From Panulirus ornatus (taxonomy: Eukaryota; Arthropoda; Malacostraca; Decapoda; Palinuridae): a stretch of DNA of 64,000 bases. Location: positions 2,032,001 through 2,096,000 of the forward strand of contig NC_092258.1 in assembly GCF_036320965.1 (NCBI RefSeq). Direction: 5' to 3'. The notes under the pieces are model-generated. The model was not told where the DNA came from. It ran no database searches and worked only from the letters and a program-made list of their open reading frames with translations. Positions 25,858 through 38,765 of the stretch are shown in pieces; position 1 is the first letter of the stretch, and every line of letters begins with the position of its first letter. Made by a program: the position numbers and the translations under genes.

Positions 25858-26548
25858 ATGAACATATGAAGAAAATTTTCATTATTTCTTTCCCTGTTAT
25901 TACATCGGTGCATATCATCCCTCATCATTTATTATTTCCTTCATTATGATATGAATACGATGAAGAATTCCCCCATCATAAAGCAAGTGGCAGAGACCAT
26001 TATACTGTGGGCTGTCTCATAACGTATTCTATCATATCTTCTCCTCCAATCAGATAACGCGTAGCCTCCTGGTCTCTCAGCCAATCATGACTCAGGAAGG
26101 AGTTCCCCCTCTGAGCTCAGCTCGGCAGAAATGTGGTGAATTTTTCTGATTTATCAGTCAATTGTGCTGGCATTACTGAGGCGAAGTCGCCTTTTATAGT
26201 TGACGAAAATGATGTTGAATTATGGGAAGCGATTGTGATCTGGGAACTCGGTGTGTGTATGTATACTCTGGTCATCCATGGTATACAGGTTTACTTTGTG
26301 AAATACTGAAAGGCAGTGGTTGGAGGACGATAGATCTCTCGCATCTCAAGATCAAAAGATGAGATTACATGGCTTTTCATTCTCTCGGGAAATTCATGTG
26401 GAAATAAAGAGAAATACGAGTATAATGTCGGGTCTGCGATGCTGGTCATGTTAACGCCTGTACATACTAGGTCACTGCACGCCGTTTTCGTTATACAAAA
26501 GTGGTTGATGTGTGTACATTCACGTTCGCTGAAAGCCGGAACCACTGT
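25858..26548. other. No gene; two CCAATCA boxes
   Basis: CCAATCA occurs twice near 26046 and 26091. No transcript evidence follows. Confidence 0.35.
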
Positions 26549-26600
26549 GATAAAAGTGATCATTATACCCAGTGGTCGCTACATGCAAGTGGTCGTTATA
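26549..26600. repeat. Possible 21-bp family relic
   Basis: ATCATTATACCCAGTGGTCG resembles the right-hand side of the family centre, followed by two GTGGTCG half-units. Similarity is short. Confidence 0.35.
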
Positions 26601-26612
26601 TACACTTGCTCA

Positions 26613-26652
<40 letters not shown>
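26613..26652 (+). repeat. (CA)n microsatellite
   Basis: About 20 CA pairs. Confidence 0.97.
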
Positions 26653-26655
<3 letters not shown>

Positions 26656-26983
26656 GTCTTTCTTGGTGCCAGGCAGCTTCATGAACCAGGGTTCGTCATG
26701 GAAAGAAAATTGATTAATCTAAATATTCACCAATGAAATCCATTCTTATTCAGGACGGTTCGAGTTGAGGGTGAGGTTATTTTGCAATAGTCGGGTCATA
26801 CTCAAGATGAGTCGGATTGATCTCAACACTTGTATTTAAAACTTTCTCTTAATCTCGCCATCTCGTCTCGTTTCGTCTCCAGATAAGATGGAAATGTGTT
26901 GGTACAGTACGTGAGGTCTGGCTCTGTGTACCGTGGGAAGATGAGCTCGGGTAGTGGGGCGTTGGCCACAGGTGAACAAAATA

Positions 26984-26985
<2 letters not shown>

Positions 26986-27050
<65 letters not shown>

Positions 27051-27054
27051 CATG

Positions 27055-27100
<46 letters not shown>
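26986..27100 (+). repeat. (GT)n microsatellite
   Basis: About 57 GT pairs with a few C or A substitutions. Confidence 0.97.
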
Positions 27101-27101
<1 letters not shown>

Positions 27102-28224
27102 ATTCATGAAGTGCTCAAGGTTATTCATGATGCTCAAACACTTAAACAAATATATAAACACAATTAAAAGATAAATGGCATTCGTGTAACTCTTCCTGCC
27201 ACATAATTGGACACACCTGGCACCTGCTGAGCCCCCAGAAGGCCAGAGTACCTATTGTCATCCAGCTGCCATGTGGCAACCCTCAAGCTGGCTGGCCATG
27301 ACTCGAGTCTGTCATTATGTGTTCAAGGGTGAAAGACGCCCATATACACCCAGTCTCCCCCAGTCCGTCAGCTCCACTTCTGTATGGGGAAAGGTGTTTA
27401 TCCTCCACATTGAGGTACAAAAGAAAAGCCAACATCATGGCACCATATATGGCTGATCCTGCTAAAGATCGAGTTAAACGATATTTCTTTTTTCCCTGTT
27501 TCTCTTCCCTCGTAATGCTACCCATGACTTACCATGTCGAAGGGACGACCTGAGTCTCTGTGAAGTCGGGAGTGGGGAAGTGATATAGGCTGGGAGTGGA
27601 CGGAGGCTCCTGGAGGTAAGGAGAGGTGGACGAGGAGGAACTAGGAGATGAGGAGCATGTACAGGAAACGGTATGCCAGATAACAGAGTTCCTGTACCAG
27701 GGGAATCAGTACCTTGTATCAGAAGAAGCCTATACCAGAGGGCTCCTCCTGTAGGAGAGGGTTCCTGTACCAGAAGGCTGCTGTACCTTTATTACAGGGG
27801 TCCTATACCAGAGGGTTTGTGGACCAAGACCTCCTCTGAACTATACCAGTCCACCGTGACTCAGCTGCAGGAATTTGGTCGTACCTTCTTCTTCTAAAGA
27901 CTTTTGTACTATATACACAGTCCACAGTCAACCCAGCTGTTCATCCACCCCTAGAGGTTGGTCGATAAAATGGGTGCCTGGCTCAGGCTAGGATATATGT
28001 ATATATTGTCAACTCATGACAGAAGTATTAGACAGACTGATGTGGCTTTGATGTATCTATCATCGTTCAGTAAATTGGTTCTCGTTCTTACTGGCGACGT
28101 TTGGTCGAGTCGCTAACGAGATCTATAAGTGAAGGTTGTTGTGGAGTCTGGAGCTGTGTACACAGTGGAGAGACTTATTTGTTCTTTGTTCAGGGCAACT
28201 TTATGTCAACAGTGGTACAGTTGT
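27101..28224. other. No gene; degenerate TGTACCAGAGGG repeats at 27670-27860
   Basis: CCTGTACCAGA(A/G)GG recurs about eight times at 20-25 base steps. The rest is unique. Confidence 0.45.
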
Positions 28225-28317
28225 CCTGGGTCGTCTTCTTCAGTGTCAAACTTATCCTAGGTCGTCTTCTTCAGTGGTAAAGTTTTCCTGGGTCGTATTC
28301 TTCAGTGGCGATGCTGT
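28225..28317 (+). repeat. 31-bp tandem repeat, three copies
   Basis: Units start CCTGGGTCGTCTTCTTCAG at 28225, 28256 and 28287. Confidence 0.93.
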
Positions 28318-28677
28318 TCATCTCTCTTGTTTAATATCTACTTTATAATTTCTATAATAACTTAATTATGGAGTCGTGTACTGAATCATCACACGCCTCT
28401 GTTCGATACCAGTCCTCTTCTCTGGACACCACAAACATGTCTTCCTCTTCCTCTTATGCTTATCAGTGGCCAGATCCAGACAATTTGCTTGTACACAAGT
28501 TACTGGCCAGGAGCACTTCTACCCAGGCGTCCTCTGGCATGACCTTGATTAACTCCCCACTCCCTCTGTCACCACTCACTTGCCAAGTCACCTTTATAAG
28601 ATCTCAGATATTTCCATCAGCAACCGTCCTCAGCGAAGTGGTCTCCGGAGGTTGTCGTGAGAGGGTATAGCGAACCA

Positions 28678-28734
<57 letters not shown>

Positions 28735-28744
28735 CACACACACA
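28678..28744 (+). repeat. (CA)n microsatellite
   Basis: About 33 CA pairs with one G. Confidence 0.97.
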
Positions 28745-29029
28745 GCCTTGAACATCCTGATCAGTATCCTATGGCTGCGCCAGGACTTCCTATGGGTCCT
28801 TTCCATGAAGTTCATATCCTTTCATAATGTTGAAGATCCAACTCAGAGACTCTAATATCTTCTGTCTGTCGGCCGATCGTCAACTATGAATCTACTGATT
28901 TCTCTCATGTCTTTTGACTTTTAATCACTAGTTACAGTAGCACACTCAGTATGCATCAGAGATCACGAACGTCATTAGGTGGTATGGGCCATCTTCCGCA
29001 TCTCTACTGGAACTTAAACTCTCTAAACA

Positions 29030-29135
29030 AGACCCTTGAGCACGATGGTATGACCCTCACGTATGATGGTCATGCCTTTGACCTTAAAGTCTGGGCTATC
29101 ATGCCCGAGGGTCGTGCTACCGAGGGTCGTGCTGA
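29030..29135. repeat. 21-bp foldback element, locus 10 (short)
   Basis: CCTTGAGCACGATGGTATGA, then a centre GGTCATGCCTTTGACCTTAA / GGCTATCATGCCC, then inverse half-units GAGGGTCGTGCT. Confidence 0.7.
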
Positions 29136-29259
29136 AGGCTCGCGTCTTCCGCGAAGTGGTCGTCACCTCGCTGGGTCACACGTCAAGTTAAGTCTGTTTT
29201 CTAGACCCGGATTAGGTTTCTGGTGCCACGCACTTCCAAACTGTTGGTACAGCTCGGTC

Positions 29260-29510
29260 TCTGGTGATGCTGGGTTTCTAGTAGAGTTGTTCTTCGTACT
29301 GTTCTCTCAGTCACTGTTAAGTCTCGAGAGGAGATGAGATCAGGATTCTTGGGTCTTTGTTATTGTCAGATCTCTAGTGTTTCTTGTGCTCTTGCCCAAT
29401 AGCGCTGCTGGGTCTCTAGTTCTTCTAGGTTTCGAATGTTGTCAGGTCTCTAATACTGTCAGGTCTCTAGAACTGTTAAACTTTTTGAAGTGGGAGGTCT
29501 CTGGAAATGT
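29260..29510 (+). repeat. Degenerate GGTCTCTAG repeat
   Basis: GTCAGGTCTCTAGAACTG-like units recur about eight to ten times at 20-25 base steps. Confidence 0.55.
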
Positions 29511-29619
29511 TAGGTTTTGGGTAACATTTTGTTCCAGCGCTCTGCCACAGGGGGGAGACGTCTCCTGCAGTGTATTGCTTAGGCGCCGTCAGGATCTTGA
29601 TGCCCATGGGAAGGTAATG

Positions 29620-29719
<100 letters not shown>

Positions 29720-29853
29720 CCTGCTGATGTCATCCCCCCAAAAAACAGATTTCCCCAACACCTGCTCTACCTCTTCCCCCACACTCTTCCCAACACCTGT
29801 CTTGCTTCTGCCCCAACACCTGCCTCAACTCCACCCCGGAGCATCTAGCGTGT

Positions 29854-29871
29854 TGTGTGTGTGTGTGTGTG
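29854..29871 (+). repeat. (GT)n, short
   Basis: About nine GT pairs. Confidence 0.9.
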
Positions 29872-29976
29872 ACAAAATGAGGTTTAACGAGGAAGTCATC
29901 AGTATGCAAGACATCTCTCGCTCTATCAGCTTTTTTTTCCTCCCCTCAGCCAAAACCGGTGCACAGGCAGAGTCGC

Positions 29977-29979
<3 letters not shown>

Positions 29980-30036
<57 letters not shown>

Positions 30037-30050
30037 ACACACACACACAC
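29980..30050 (+). repeat. (CA)n microsatellite
   Basis: About 35 CA pairs with one T. Confidence 0.97.
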
Positions 30051-30139
30051 ATGCATGTGTATGGACGACTCTGTATGTATGACTTTTCAGCACACATATG
30101 ATCTGTTGAACGTGTATGCTGGCAGCTGAGTAAGAGCGA

Positions 30140-30140
<1 letters not shown>

Positions 30141-30204
<64 letters not shown>
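30141..30204 (+). repeat. (GT)n microsatellite
   Basis: About 32 GT pairs. Confidence 0.97.
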
Positions 30205-30205
<1 letters not shown>

Positions 30206-30302
30206 TGAAGTAGTGGAGACAGGTCAACGTCCGTCTGCCACGTCAAGAGCTAGTGACCACTCGCTGCGCCTCCTGCCTGCACCTGTCGTCCGCGGCCTAG
30301 GC

Positions 30303-30310
30303 AAACACAC

Positions 30311-30381
<71 letters not shown>
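30303..30381 (+). repeat. (CA)n microsatellite
   Basis: About 39 CA pairs with one G. Confidence 0.97.
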
Positions 30382-32334
30382 ACAGAGGCCGCTGTCCTCA
30401 TCAAGCAAAAACTTAGCCCAGCATCCCGGCCGGAGCTCTCCTGAGACTCCTCGTTCATCATGGACTTAGGTGAGGTGAGGGGCTGTGGGAAAGGAAGTAC
30501 CTCCCACCGAGAGAGGGGTACAGTTACGTGCGCGGGGGGAGCACGGTTGTGCAGGTGACTCATGACCCAGGCCCGTCAGGAAGTGGCTTGAGGTCATGGC
30601 CGAGCTTTTTGTGAAAGACAAGAGGAATGAGAGTTATGCTGCTGACCTGCAGTGTGTTCACAAACGAACTGACTCCGGGAGCCGTCGCCACTGTACAGTC
30701 TCTACTGTGTGTACTCTGTTCTCTGCTCACTGTACGCTCGACGGAAGAAGAAGAAATGAGAGGAAAAGACTGAGGGAATTCACTGGTGCTCCGCTGGGCC
30801 TTGTAGATCTGATTTTTCAAGGGTGGAAAAGTTGTAGGAAGATAAGAAAGACGATAGAAGGAAGAGAATTTCCCAGCTCAGCGGTTCAAGAAAATAAACA
30901 CGTATTCATAACAGTCAATCCTCGTGTAGTTGGTGTCCACATAGAAGAGCAGTGGGCAGGACGCCTACTTCATCATCAGACCAACACGGTAGACCAGGCA
31001 ACTCGGGTCTTCACTGATGACGATCATGCACAACGAAGATGTGCCAAAATTGGCCAGTAACCACGGAGAGCCAGGTCGCTGGTGGATGTGATGCGGCCAC
31101 ACTTGCTTGGGTGAGCAGGATGGGGAGTGTACGAGGGAGCTAAGCTTACTGGTGGGGAGAGAAGCAGCCATGGGAATTAAACTCAGAAGTATAGATGTAT
31201 AGAAAATAAGTGAATCATCGGATGAACAATAAATGAAACAACATTTCCAATATCAATCTATTAATCTTAAGAAAAAGACTATAATCATACTCAAAAAAGA
31301 TATAGTAATTATTTGTTTATACATAATCATCCGTCACCATAATGTCATCACCCAACACAAGGATGGATGATCATGCTCTTGTTAAGGGAAAATAAATCGT
31401 ATTCCTCAGTGTCACACGACTACCACACTGTTGGCACGAGAAACGCCTCGACTGCCAAGCCTGCCATATCACATTATGCAAATATCAGTGACATTCCTTA
31501 CCTTCGCATGAACTCTGGCTGACTGACAGCTGTCGTCAAGGCTCCTGGCCGGGTCAAGGAGAGGTAGAAGGGATTGCAAGCTTAGCCAAGAATGACGTCT
31601 GAGGCAAGAGGTCAACACCAGACGATAGGACACATGACCCGTTTGGTATGCCATCATACGATGGTGAGGCGACCAAACGCTGGAAGTAACATGTATGACG
31701 TGGTTGATGACGTGCGTTGTCCGTGTTGGTGGTGGCTCCAGCACACATACATTCCTATCCAGTTCACGTACGTTGTGTAATGACCCAACCTGTAATATGT
31801 GTGCGTCTGTGTAACGAGAACGTGAGTCCCTCAACCTATCTCTGTAACTTGATTTATCATGTTCTGTACTGCGCTGTGTGTTCTGACGTCACCTCTGTCT
31901 ATTCTTGTCCTGAACACATGATGCCTCTCAACCCACCTTGATCACTTGCTTTATTTATGTCTTTTTTGTGTTAACTCTATACACTGGAGGCTAGAGAGTG
32001 CCTGTGGTGGCTTGCCCTCACCGTACCATGTGGCTTGATAAATGAGGAGATTAAGAAAGCATATTAAGCGTCGGAATGGCCTCACAGATGCGTTATGGTT
32101 GCTGGGCATCAAAGTCCCATTGACGTCATGCGTGATGAGTCGTGATAGCGTGGGGGAGAGAGAGAGGGGGAGCATATAGGTGGGTGGGGAGATGTCAAGA
32201 GTGGGAGACGTCGGACGATGATGACAAGACAGACGAGAGGGAATGTGATCAGGAAAGCTTGATGGAACCAAGATGGTGGCCTTGGAGAACTTAGCAACAT
32301 CACTTTACATTTACCAGCCCACATGTTATAGTGA
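30382..32334. other. About 2 kb without recognised gene
   Basis: The longest open frame outside repeats (30596-31060, 154 residues) has no recognisable domain and no splice or promoter support. The sequence is otherwise unique. Confidence 0.4.
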
Positions 32335-32450
32335 GGGCTCAAAGGTCGTGTCTCGGAGCTCAAGTGTCGTTCTGTTGTGCTCACTGGTCATGACATCGTT
32401 CTCAAGCGTCGTGGTGTCGTGCTTCAAGGGCGAACCGTCGTGCTCATGAG
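32335..32450. repeat. 21-bp family relic, right arm
   Basis: About five diverged inverse units, including GTTCTGTTGTGCTCACTGGT and GGGCGAACCGTCGTGCTCAT. Confidence 0.65.
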
Positions 32451-33491
32451 ATTAAGATATTTGGGAATCTACTTGTTACGATGTTTGGAGGTAGATCAAG
32501 CTACAACGTTGGAAGTGTATCAAACCTAGTTACACACACTTGAGGCCCTATCAAGTGTTCACCTCCCTCCCCTTACTCCTCCTCCTTACAGTTCAGAAGT
32601 TAAAGAGAAATATATAATCACATACACGAACAAGGTGGTTCTCAACCTTCGTGACATACCAGGAGATCATCTGCCCTCCTCTCTTGCCCAATCAACGATC
32701 AGGATCAAGCAGCAGGTCAACTGCTAATGAGATGTGACCCTGCCTTCCGGGCCCATCGCGCCGACTGTATCCCCTAATGAATGTTAAAGGTAATTAACTC
32801 CTGATTGTTTGGCTAGTCTCGATCCTTTGGACATGGTTGATGACTGGGTAGCATCCAGCCCTGGGTGGGGTTAATGAGATCACCTGCTCTTAATTGGCTA
32901 TTATAGATTATGAGGAACGAGAGGTAAGGACGCAACGCTAAATATCACGTGTCTAACCTTTTCGTAAGTGACCTTAACTCTCAGAGTAATCATTCTAATT
33001 ATGTACTTTCTCTGGCGTTGTTGAGAGTATGGACACACTTGTTACTCGACCATCGACTGTGAGAGAAGGCTGTGCACATGCCGGGGTCACATGTGCCAAT
33101 AAAAGGTGTCGTATGTTTTTTGAACTGTTGTTTGTTTGTGCATTTACAGTTGAAAGACACGTCGCCTTTCATTACATTCAAGCAATACTTTGAAAGCGTC
33201 ACTGATAATTGGATTCGATGGACATATTATCAATACAAATCGATTATCAGTGAGCATTAGTTTAAACTGTGATGATACTAAAGAAGAACAGTATAACATC
33301 TGTGAGGGAAAACTTATCGTAAAGGACTGATTTACTCTGCTCTTATTATTTGTGTATGCAAGAGCAGCAGCAGCAGCCGTCATCCGTGTGGGACGTGGTC
33401 TGTGTGGTAACTACACAGGAATCCTCTTCTGCAGGAGCGATCAATCCTCATGGTACACACATGAAGTTGGGTAACGCAACTGGCCGAAGCT
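32451..33491. other. No gene seen
   Basis: Unique sequence, moderately AT-rich, with no element recognised. Confidence 0.45.
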
Positions 33492-33720
33492 GAGGACCCA
33501 GCACAGAGGACCCAGCACAGAGGAGCTATTGGAGAGGTCCCAGAAGAGAGGACCCAGTGGAGAAGACCCAGAAGAGAGGACCCAGTGGAGAAGACCCAGA
33601 AGAGAGGACCCAGTGGAGAAGACCCAGAAGAGAGGACCCGCTAGATAGGATTCAGCAGAGGAGACCCAGTGGAGAGAACCAGGTGGAGAGGACGCAGTGG
33701 AGAGGACCCAGCGGAGAGGA
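33492..33720 (+). repeat. 14/28-bp minisatellite
   Basis: GAGGACCCAGTGGA and GAAGACCCAGAAGA alternate as a 28-base higher-order unit in the middle, with single 14-base variants at the edges. Confidence 0.9.
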
Positions 33721-33834
33721 CTCGTCCTCAAAGAGCTTCTTTCTTTTTTTGTTCATTTTATTTATATATTATCGTTTATTGGCCACAACTGATTCAACAA
33801 ATGAATTATAATTTCTGCTACCGCTATTTTTGTG

Positions 33835-33863
33835 GTAGTAGTAGTTGTTGTTGTTGTTGTTGT
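33835..33863 (+). repeat. (GTA)n(GTT)n
   Basis: Three GTA units then seven GTT units. Confidence 0.9.
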
Positions 33864-34168
33864 TACTTGAGCTTACCGAGTATGAATCAATACAACGTGG
33901 GTCTCTTTATACGATCTACACGAGGTAAATTGTTAATCAGAATGAGTAAGTTCATAACTGGTCACTTAAACATCTTTGATCTGACGGTGGCGTTGTTGGG
34001 AGCAATGCTGCCTTGCAAGATGTTTACCAGTGTTCGATCCCTCAGTATTTTACGATATCTTGTGTTATACAACAAGTTTTAATGAGAAAAAATCGTCGTA
34101 GAATTTATCGTTAACTTGTGAGGTATCATTAGATGCGATACATTGCACACAACGCTACATGGGAGCAG

Positions 34169-34172
34169 AAAA
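34169..34172 (-). terminator. Pol III T-run after tRNA-Ser
   Basis: Four T residues on the minus strand (AAAA on plus) begin four bases after the discriminator base, at the usual distance for a tRNA gene terminator. Confidence 0.7.
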
Positions 34173-34176
34173 CATG

Positions 34177-34258
34177 CGACGAGGATGGGATTCGAACCCA
34201 CGCACGGAGACCGTATTGGATTAGCAGTCCAACGCCTTAACCACTCGGCCACCTCGTC
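34177..34258 (-). tRNA. tRNA-Ser, anticodon GCT
   Basis: Read on the minus strand, the 82-base molecule starts GACGAGGTGGCCGAGTGG and ends with CCTCGTC plus discriminator G. The 7-bp acceptor stem pairs perfectly. The A box (TGGCCGAGTGG) and B box (GGTTCGAATCC) are intact. The anticodon is at 34223-34225 in the loop CTGCTAA, giving GCT (serine AGC/AGT codons). A long variable arm (ACGG TCT CCGT) is typical of class II tRNA-Ser. There is no intron and no encoded CCA, as in nuclear tRNA genes. A TTTT Pol III terminator lies a few bases downstream, near 34169-34172. All features look functional. An open frame beginning MPPDEVAEWLRRW on this strand is only a translation of the tRNA. Confidence 0.96.
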
Positions 34259-34444
34259 AGGTGGCAATGTTAGGCATTACATAAGGTGTAATCATTACAT
34301 TTAGTTTATTTCATGTATAAATGGTGTTTGCATCTCCCGTTCATCATCTACATAATGATCTGGCAACTTGCTTTACGTTGATTATTCATTTTTCACGTAT
34401 GTCATCCCATATCTTCCTTCATCACCTTTATTCTTCAGTCTTTA

Positions 34445-34492
34445 ACGATAATGATAATAATGATTATAATAATCATAATGATAATAATAATA
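34445..34492 (+). repeat. Degenerate (AAT/GAT)n
   Basis: Imperfect trinucleotide repeat, about 200 bases from the tRNA gene. Confidence 0.85.
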
Positions 34493-34623
34493 GAATTAAT
34501 GTCACTCAGAAACACTCCAATTAGTAGAATATTACAATAAGAACGATAACTGAGCATGGCCGACTGACATACTTTAACACATAGAGATGAATAGCCATTG
34601 TGTAAGATGAAACGTCGTGACGT

Positions 34624-34626
<3 letters not shown>

Positions 34627-34706
<80 letters not shown>
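34627..34706 (+). repeat. Compound (AT)n(GATA)n microsatellite
   Basis: About 18 AT pairs followed by ten GATA units. Confidence 0.97.
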
Positions 34707-37479
34707 TCGAATGGACTAGTCTTAAGCAATGGAGATGCTCGCGTTTGCACAGTCTGCTTAATGAGCAATGTAGGAGTAGTGGTAGCGATGTATACTGTGG
34801 TAACTAGACAGATGAAAAGAGCAAAGAATAAGAAAAACACATACAAATGATAATAAACAAAGATAATGAAAGACTCAAACACAATCACAGATGGAAATTC
34901 GTGTAGATATCAACAGAAAAACGTAAAAATATACGAACACAAACTCAAAATCACATAGACAAACAAATACAGTCGTATAGACCTTGAGTGACTGTTTCAC
35001 ATTTATAAGTAAGCAATGTTGAAAATGTAACTAATAGATACATGTATGAAGCAGAAAAGATACATATTATGTAAATTATTCGAAAAAACAGACAGAACTC
35101 CGAGAAAAGCACAAAAAAATGATAAGTATTCCATTGTGTTTCTCTCGGACAAATACAAAAAAGACAGACACAAAGATACAGAAATATACAGACAAATGTA
35201 GAGTCAGGGACCAGAAAATCATATTCAGCAACACGGAAAAGATGTGTCCTTCTGTAGGTCAATGGCTGCCGTATACACCACGAAGACTTGACCGTTTATA
35301 TACCCTATATGATTTGCCTTCACCGTAAGCAACGCTTTGAACGTTTTACCACCCATTACGTATAGTATAATGTGAGCCATATTCTGACTCCTGGGATCTG
35401 CACGCTCGCCACCTCACCTCTGTCATCACCGATTATCCCATAAAATTATATCACAGCTTTACGTACTCAGAGGCGTCGGCCGCTCCTCACCTTCATTACT
35501 TGCACCTAAAATTGATAGCCAAAGGAATCAATTTTGGCTTCATCTCATATCGACGTAATGATTCATGATTCCTTCCTGTACGTCATATAGAATTAGAGAC
35601 TTACGCTTCACGGAAAATGCTGAAGTTCTGGATTAGATTTCAGCATTGCTTCCTGCAGCGGCATCGCCCGGGAGGGTCTGGCCTATATTTCCCACGCTTT
35701 AAAGAACGTCAAAGCGGAAGTTCGTTTTCTTTGATATAATGTATTTTATCTAAGGGGAGCTCAATTATCTGTGCTCACATAATTTCTACTTAGCCGGCTC
35801 AACCCTTGTATATGTGACTTCCGCCGACTGTATAGAAATAATACGAATGTGCATACCACAGTTGCTGCACTTTCTTGTATGTTTACCTTGGTCTAAACCT
35901 GCATACACCATCAACTCTCAGACTCATTCATAATAAACAGAGACTTTACCAGCTGTACACGAGAGATATTTTTACTAACTGTGTATTTTCATCATGAAAG
36001 ATATTCAATTTAATAAGCAAAGCTTAGATTTCACTTTATATATTGAATGAAATGCTATGCTTTAGTCATCCTGAACACAGTCAAGCGTGTGGATAGAGTA
36101 TTTCCCATAATCACACAGAGATCTCTCAATGCTCGCCAGTTTCTTAATATTTGAAAGGTTCCAGGATTTACAAAATTTACTTATTGATGTAACCTGTTAT
36201 CGATATCTTTAATGGGAAAACGTGTTTTTCTCATAATTTGTATTAGTCATACTTTACGAAAAGCATTAAAATTATAAGAAACAAAGTAGCTAAGAACTAT
36301 TATATTTCATGTATGTAGATCAAGATATTCTCTATTCTTCAGCAGAGTAACCCAGAAAGTTTGCAGCAGTTAGCCCACTAATAAGAGAATTTGTCAATAG
36401 ATGAGAGAAAACGATCCACGGTTAAGGGTAACTTATAAAATATAGACCATAGATTTCTTTTAGTGTAATTCTGCTTATGGCAATGAGCGAACTCTCAAAA
36501 TATTATGAAGACATCTACTCACTCCACACACATAACTAAAGCAAAGAGTATCAGAGCTTTATATTTGATGTTCGTATTAAAGGTGTCTGTTACATCCTAA
36601 GAGTCAGCAAAATTACTGAATTAATAAAGTCTCTTAATTGATTTCTATATCGATTGTCAGATTGTTCTTATGATTTGTTCGTAGGAAAGATGAAGTTTTC
36701 CCAGTTCTTTTACCTCAGTCAGTTCAAACCTTATCCAGATTATTCTTCCTGAACAAGTTCTTGATGTAGTGCATGAGAAAAAAAAAAAATCCAAACACGG
36801 ATTTGACGCTTCCCTGATATCAGAATAACAACATTTCGTAGAATGTATAAAGTTTGTTTATTGATGATAAGCAAAACATACATTACAGCAGGAATGGTCT
36901 GTGTTTCGTATGACTTAGCTTTGTGTTAAAACGAACAAACAGACATGTTGCCACAAGTCAGTATTAAGTGGTGGATACATGTGAGGATTGCGGTTCAATA
37001 AGATGTTACGATACGCGGTATGTTTACTTATATTTTCCTTCCATAAAGCAAGGATTAATTCTAAATTATTTACCAACTGTAAACTGTGCAGGGCAGATGA
37101 TGGTGTACTTTAGAGCAGGCGTGATGTTCTGTGTGGATAAGTAGGAGTTAAGAAGCAGTGACATGATATGACCAGCCAGGTGACAGCGGGACATCTGACC
37201 ATAGGTTGGCCCTACGTATCTGGCAGACACATGGGCGAGGCCTCCACACTGGCTAGTTACTCTCTAAACAGACTGTCCTCCTGAAGTACTGAACGATGTA
37301 GCTCAGCCCGCCTGAAATCCCCCATATGATCATTCATCAATCCAGTCGTATGTAAACTCAACTATCTAAAAGGAGAAGAATAGTTTGTGTGTTAGAGGCG
37401 GTGAATCACGCATATCAAAACAAAGGTTACGCTTTCCATCTCCCTCTCCCCCATTATGCCACCTCTCACCTGCTCTCTA
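34707..37479. other. 2.8 kb of unique AT-rich sequence, no gene
   Basis: No coding family, tRNA, transposon end or tandem repeat recognised; only an A-run near 36779. Confidence 0.5.
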
Positions 37480-37561
37480 GCCTTCACTCTCACCTTCGCT
37501 CTCACCTTCTCTCTCACCTTCCCTATCACCTTCCTCACTTACTGATAAAAAAAAAAAAAAG
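37480..37561 (+). repeat. CT-rich 12-bp repeat and A-run
   Basis: Five CTCACCTT(C/T)(G/T)CT units followed by a 14-base A run. Confidence 0.8.
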
Positions 37562-38107
37562 AGGAAACGTAAAGAACCAATCGACGTCATTTCCAGCCTG
37601 TAGTCAGTCATTACGAAGACCTTTACCACAATTAATCGCTCACCGTGCCAATCTATCAAGAGTAACGATGAGTTCTTAAGCAAAACGAACAGTAATATAA
37701 GAGAAACACTGGAGTTTCACGTGCGTTCTCCTGGCCTCCTGAGAAAGCTTTTGCCACCGTTGTTGCTTGGCTGTGTATCGTCCAGCGTCTTGGACGCTCA
37801 CAAGAAATATGTCTCCTCGAGAAAGAGGTTAATTTCTAACTCATTGCCAAAAACTGGTGAATGAAACGCTGTGAATTCTGATCCAGCTTTGTTCATGTAC
37901 GAAGTAACGAGGAAAAAGTTAATGAGACGAGTGAAGGCAGGGCGGCGTGACTCCCTCCAGTAATTCCTCCGTAAGTTGGTCACATCTTCAATCCCGATCA
38001 GTGTTGCCAGTTTGGCGACGACAGCCTATCTAACCAACCAGGTAATTAAATGTGTTCCCCTTGTGTTGGGAGCAGGTGTGTGAGTAGGGGAGTTAGAGGG
38101 GGAGGGA

Positions 38108-38109
<2 letters not shown>

Positions 38110-38160
<51 letters not shown>
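38110..38160 (+). repeat. (GT)n microsatellite
   Basis: About 25 GT pairs. Confidence 0.97.
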
Positions 38161-38161
<1 letters not shown>

Positions 38162-38479
38162 TTTACACACCATTATTTACTTTTGCCGACCCTATGAAGA
38201 AAAGTATCGCCAGCATCTGTCTTCTGCTCGTAATAAACGATCATTTTACTGCAAAGAAACAGAAGTTGTTCACTGCTCCTCTGTCACTCTTGGGTTTTGT
38301 CCTATTTCCTCCCTCACGATATTCTATAGGAACTGTAGCGTCGGGCGCCTTCTGTCAATATGATATCACAAAGTCCCAATTTACGATCTTGAAGTTGTTC
38401 AGTTCAACGAAGTTTCCATTTTCGTATCTACTGTTTGGTATTTTGATTCGCATTTGCTGTCTTCGACAAGTTATCATCT

Positions 38480-38765
38480 TGAGTACGAGCGTTTAATCCC
38501 TTGCGTAAGATAACAGTCTAGTGAGTACGAAGTCTTTCATCTCGTACTCGAGGGATTAAGTCATCACACTCAAGACGTTAAGTCTCTGTACTCAAGGAGA
38601 TGACGTCATATTCAAGAGGTTGTCATTGCACTCAAGGAGATAAACCGTCCTTCTGAAAGGGTCAAGTTCTCGTACTCAAGGAGGTAAGTTATGGTACTCA
38701 AAGGGTTGTCTTTTGATTTAAAAGGGTTAGGTCGCTGTACTCAAGGGGTTATCTGTTGTGCTGTA
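38480..38765. repeat. Degenerate tandem repeat, period about 20-30 bp
   Basis: GTACTCAAGGAG or GTACTCAAGGGGTT recurs about ten times with GTTAAGTC or GTCAT between. It may be a distant relative of the 21-bp family (GTGCTCAAGGG), but spacing differs. Confidence 0.55.

Noticed and set aside
26758..26820. Further copy of the 21-bp family
   Set aside because: Only scattered GGTCATACTCAAG-like words; not better than chance in this repeat-rich DNA.
28368..28670. 100-residue Ser-rich frame with a good-looking start
   Set aside because: Low-complexity serine and no conserved motif; left unannotated.
30596..31060. 154-residue open frame, among the longest outside repeats
   Set aside because: No domain, no recognisable homologue, odd composition and no promoter or splice signals; a frame of this length is expected now and then in 64 kb over six frames.
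34079..34267. Open frame beginning MPPDEVAEWLRRWTANPIRS
   Set aside because: It is a translation of the tRNA-Ser gene; this peptide is a familiar artefact.
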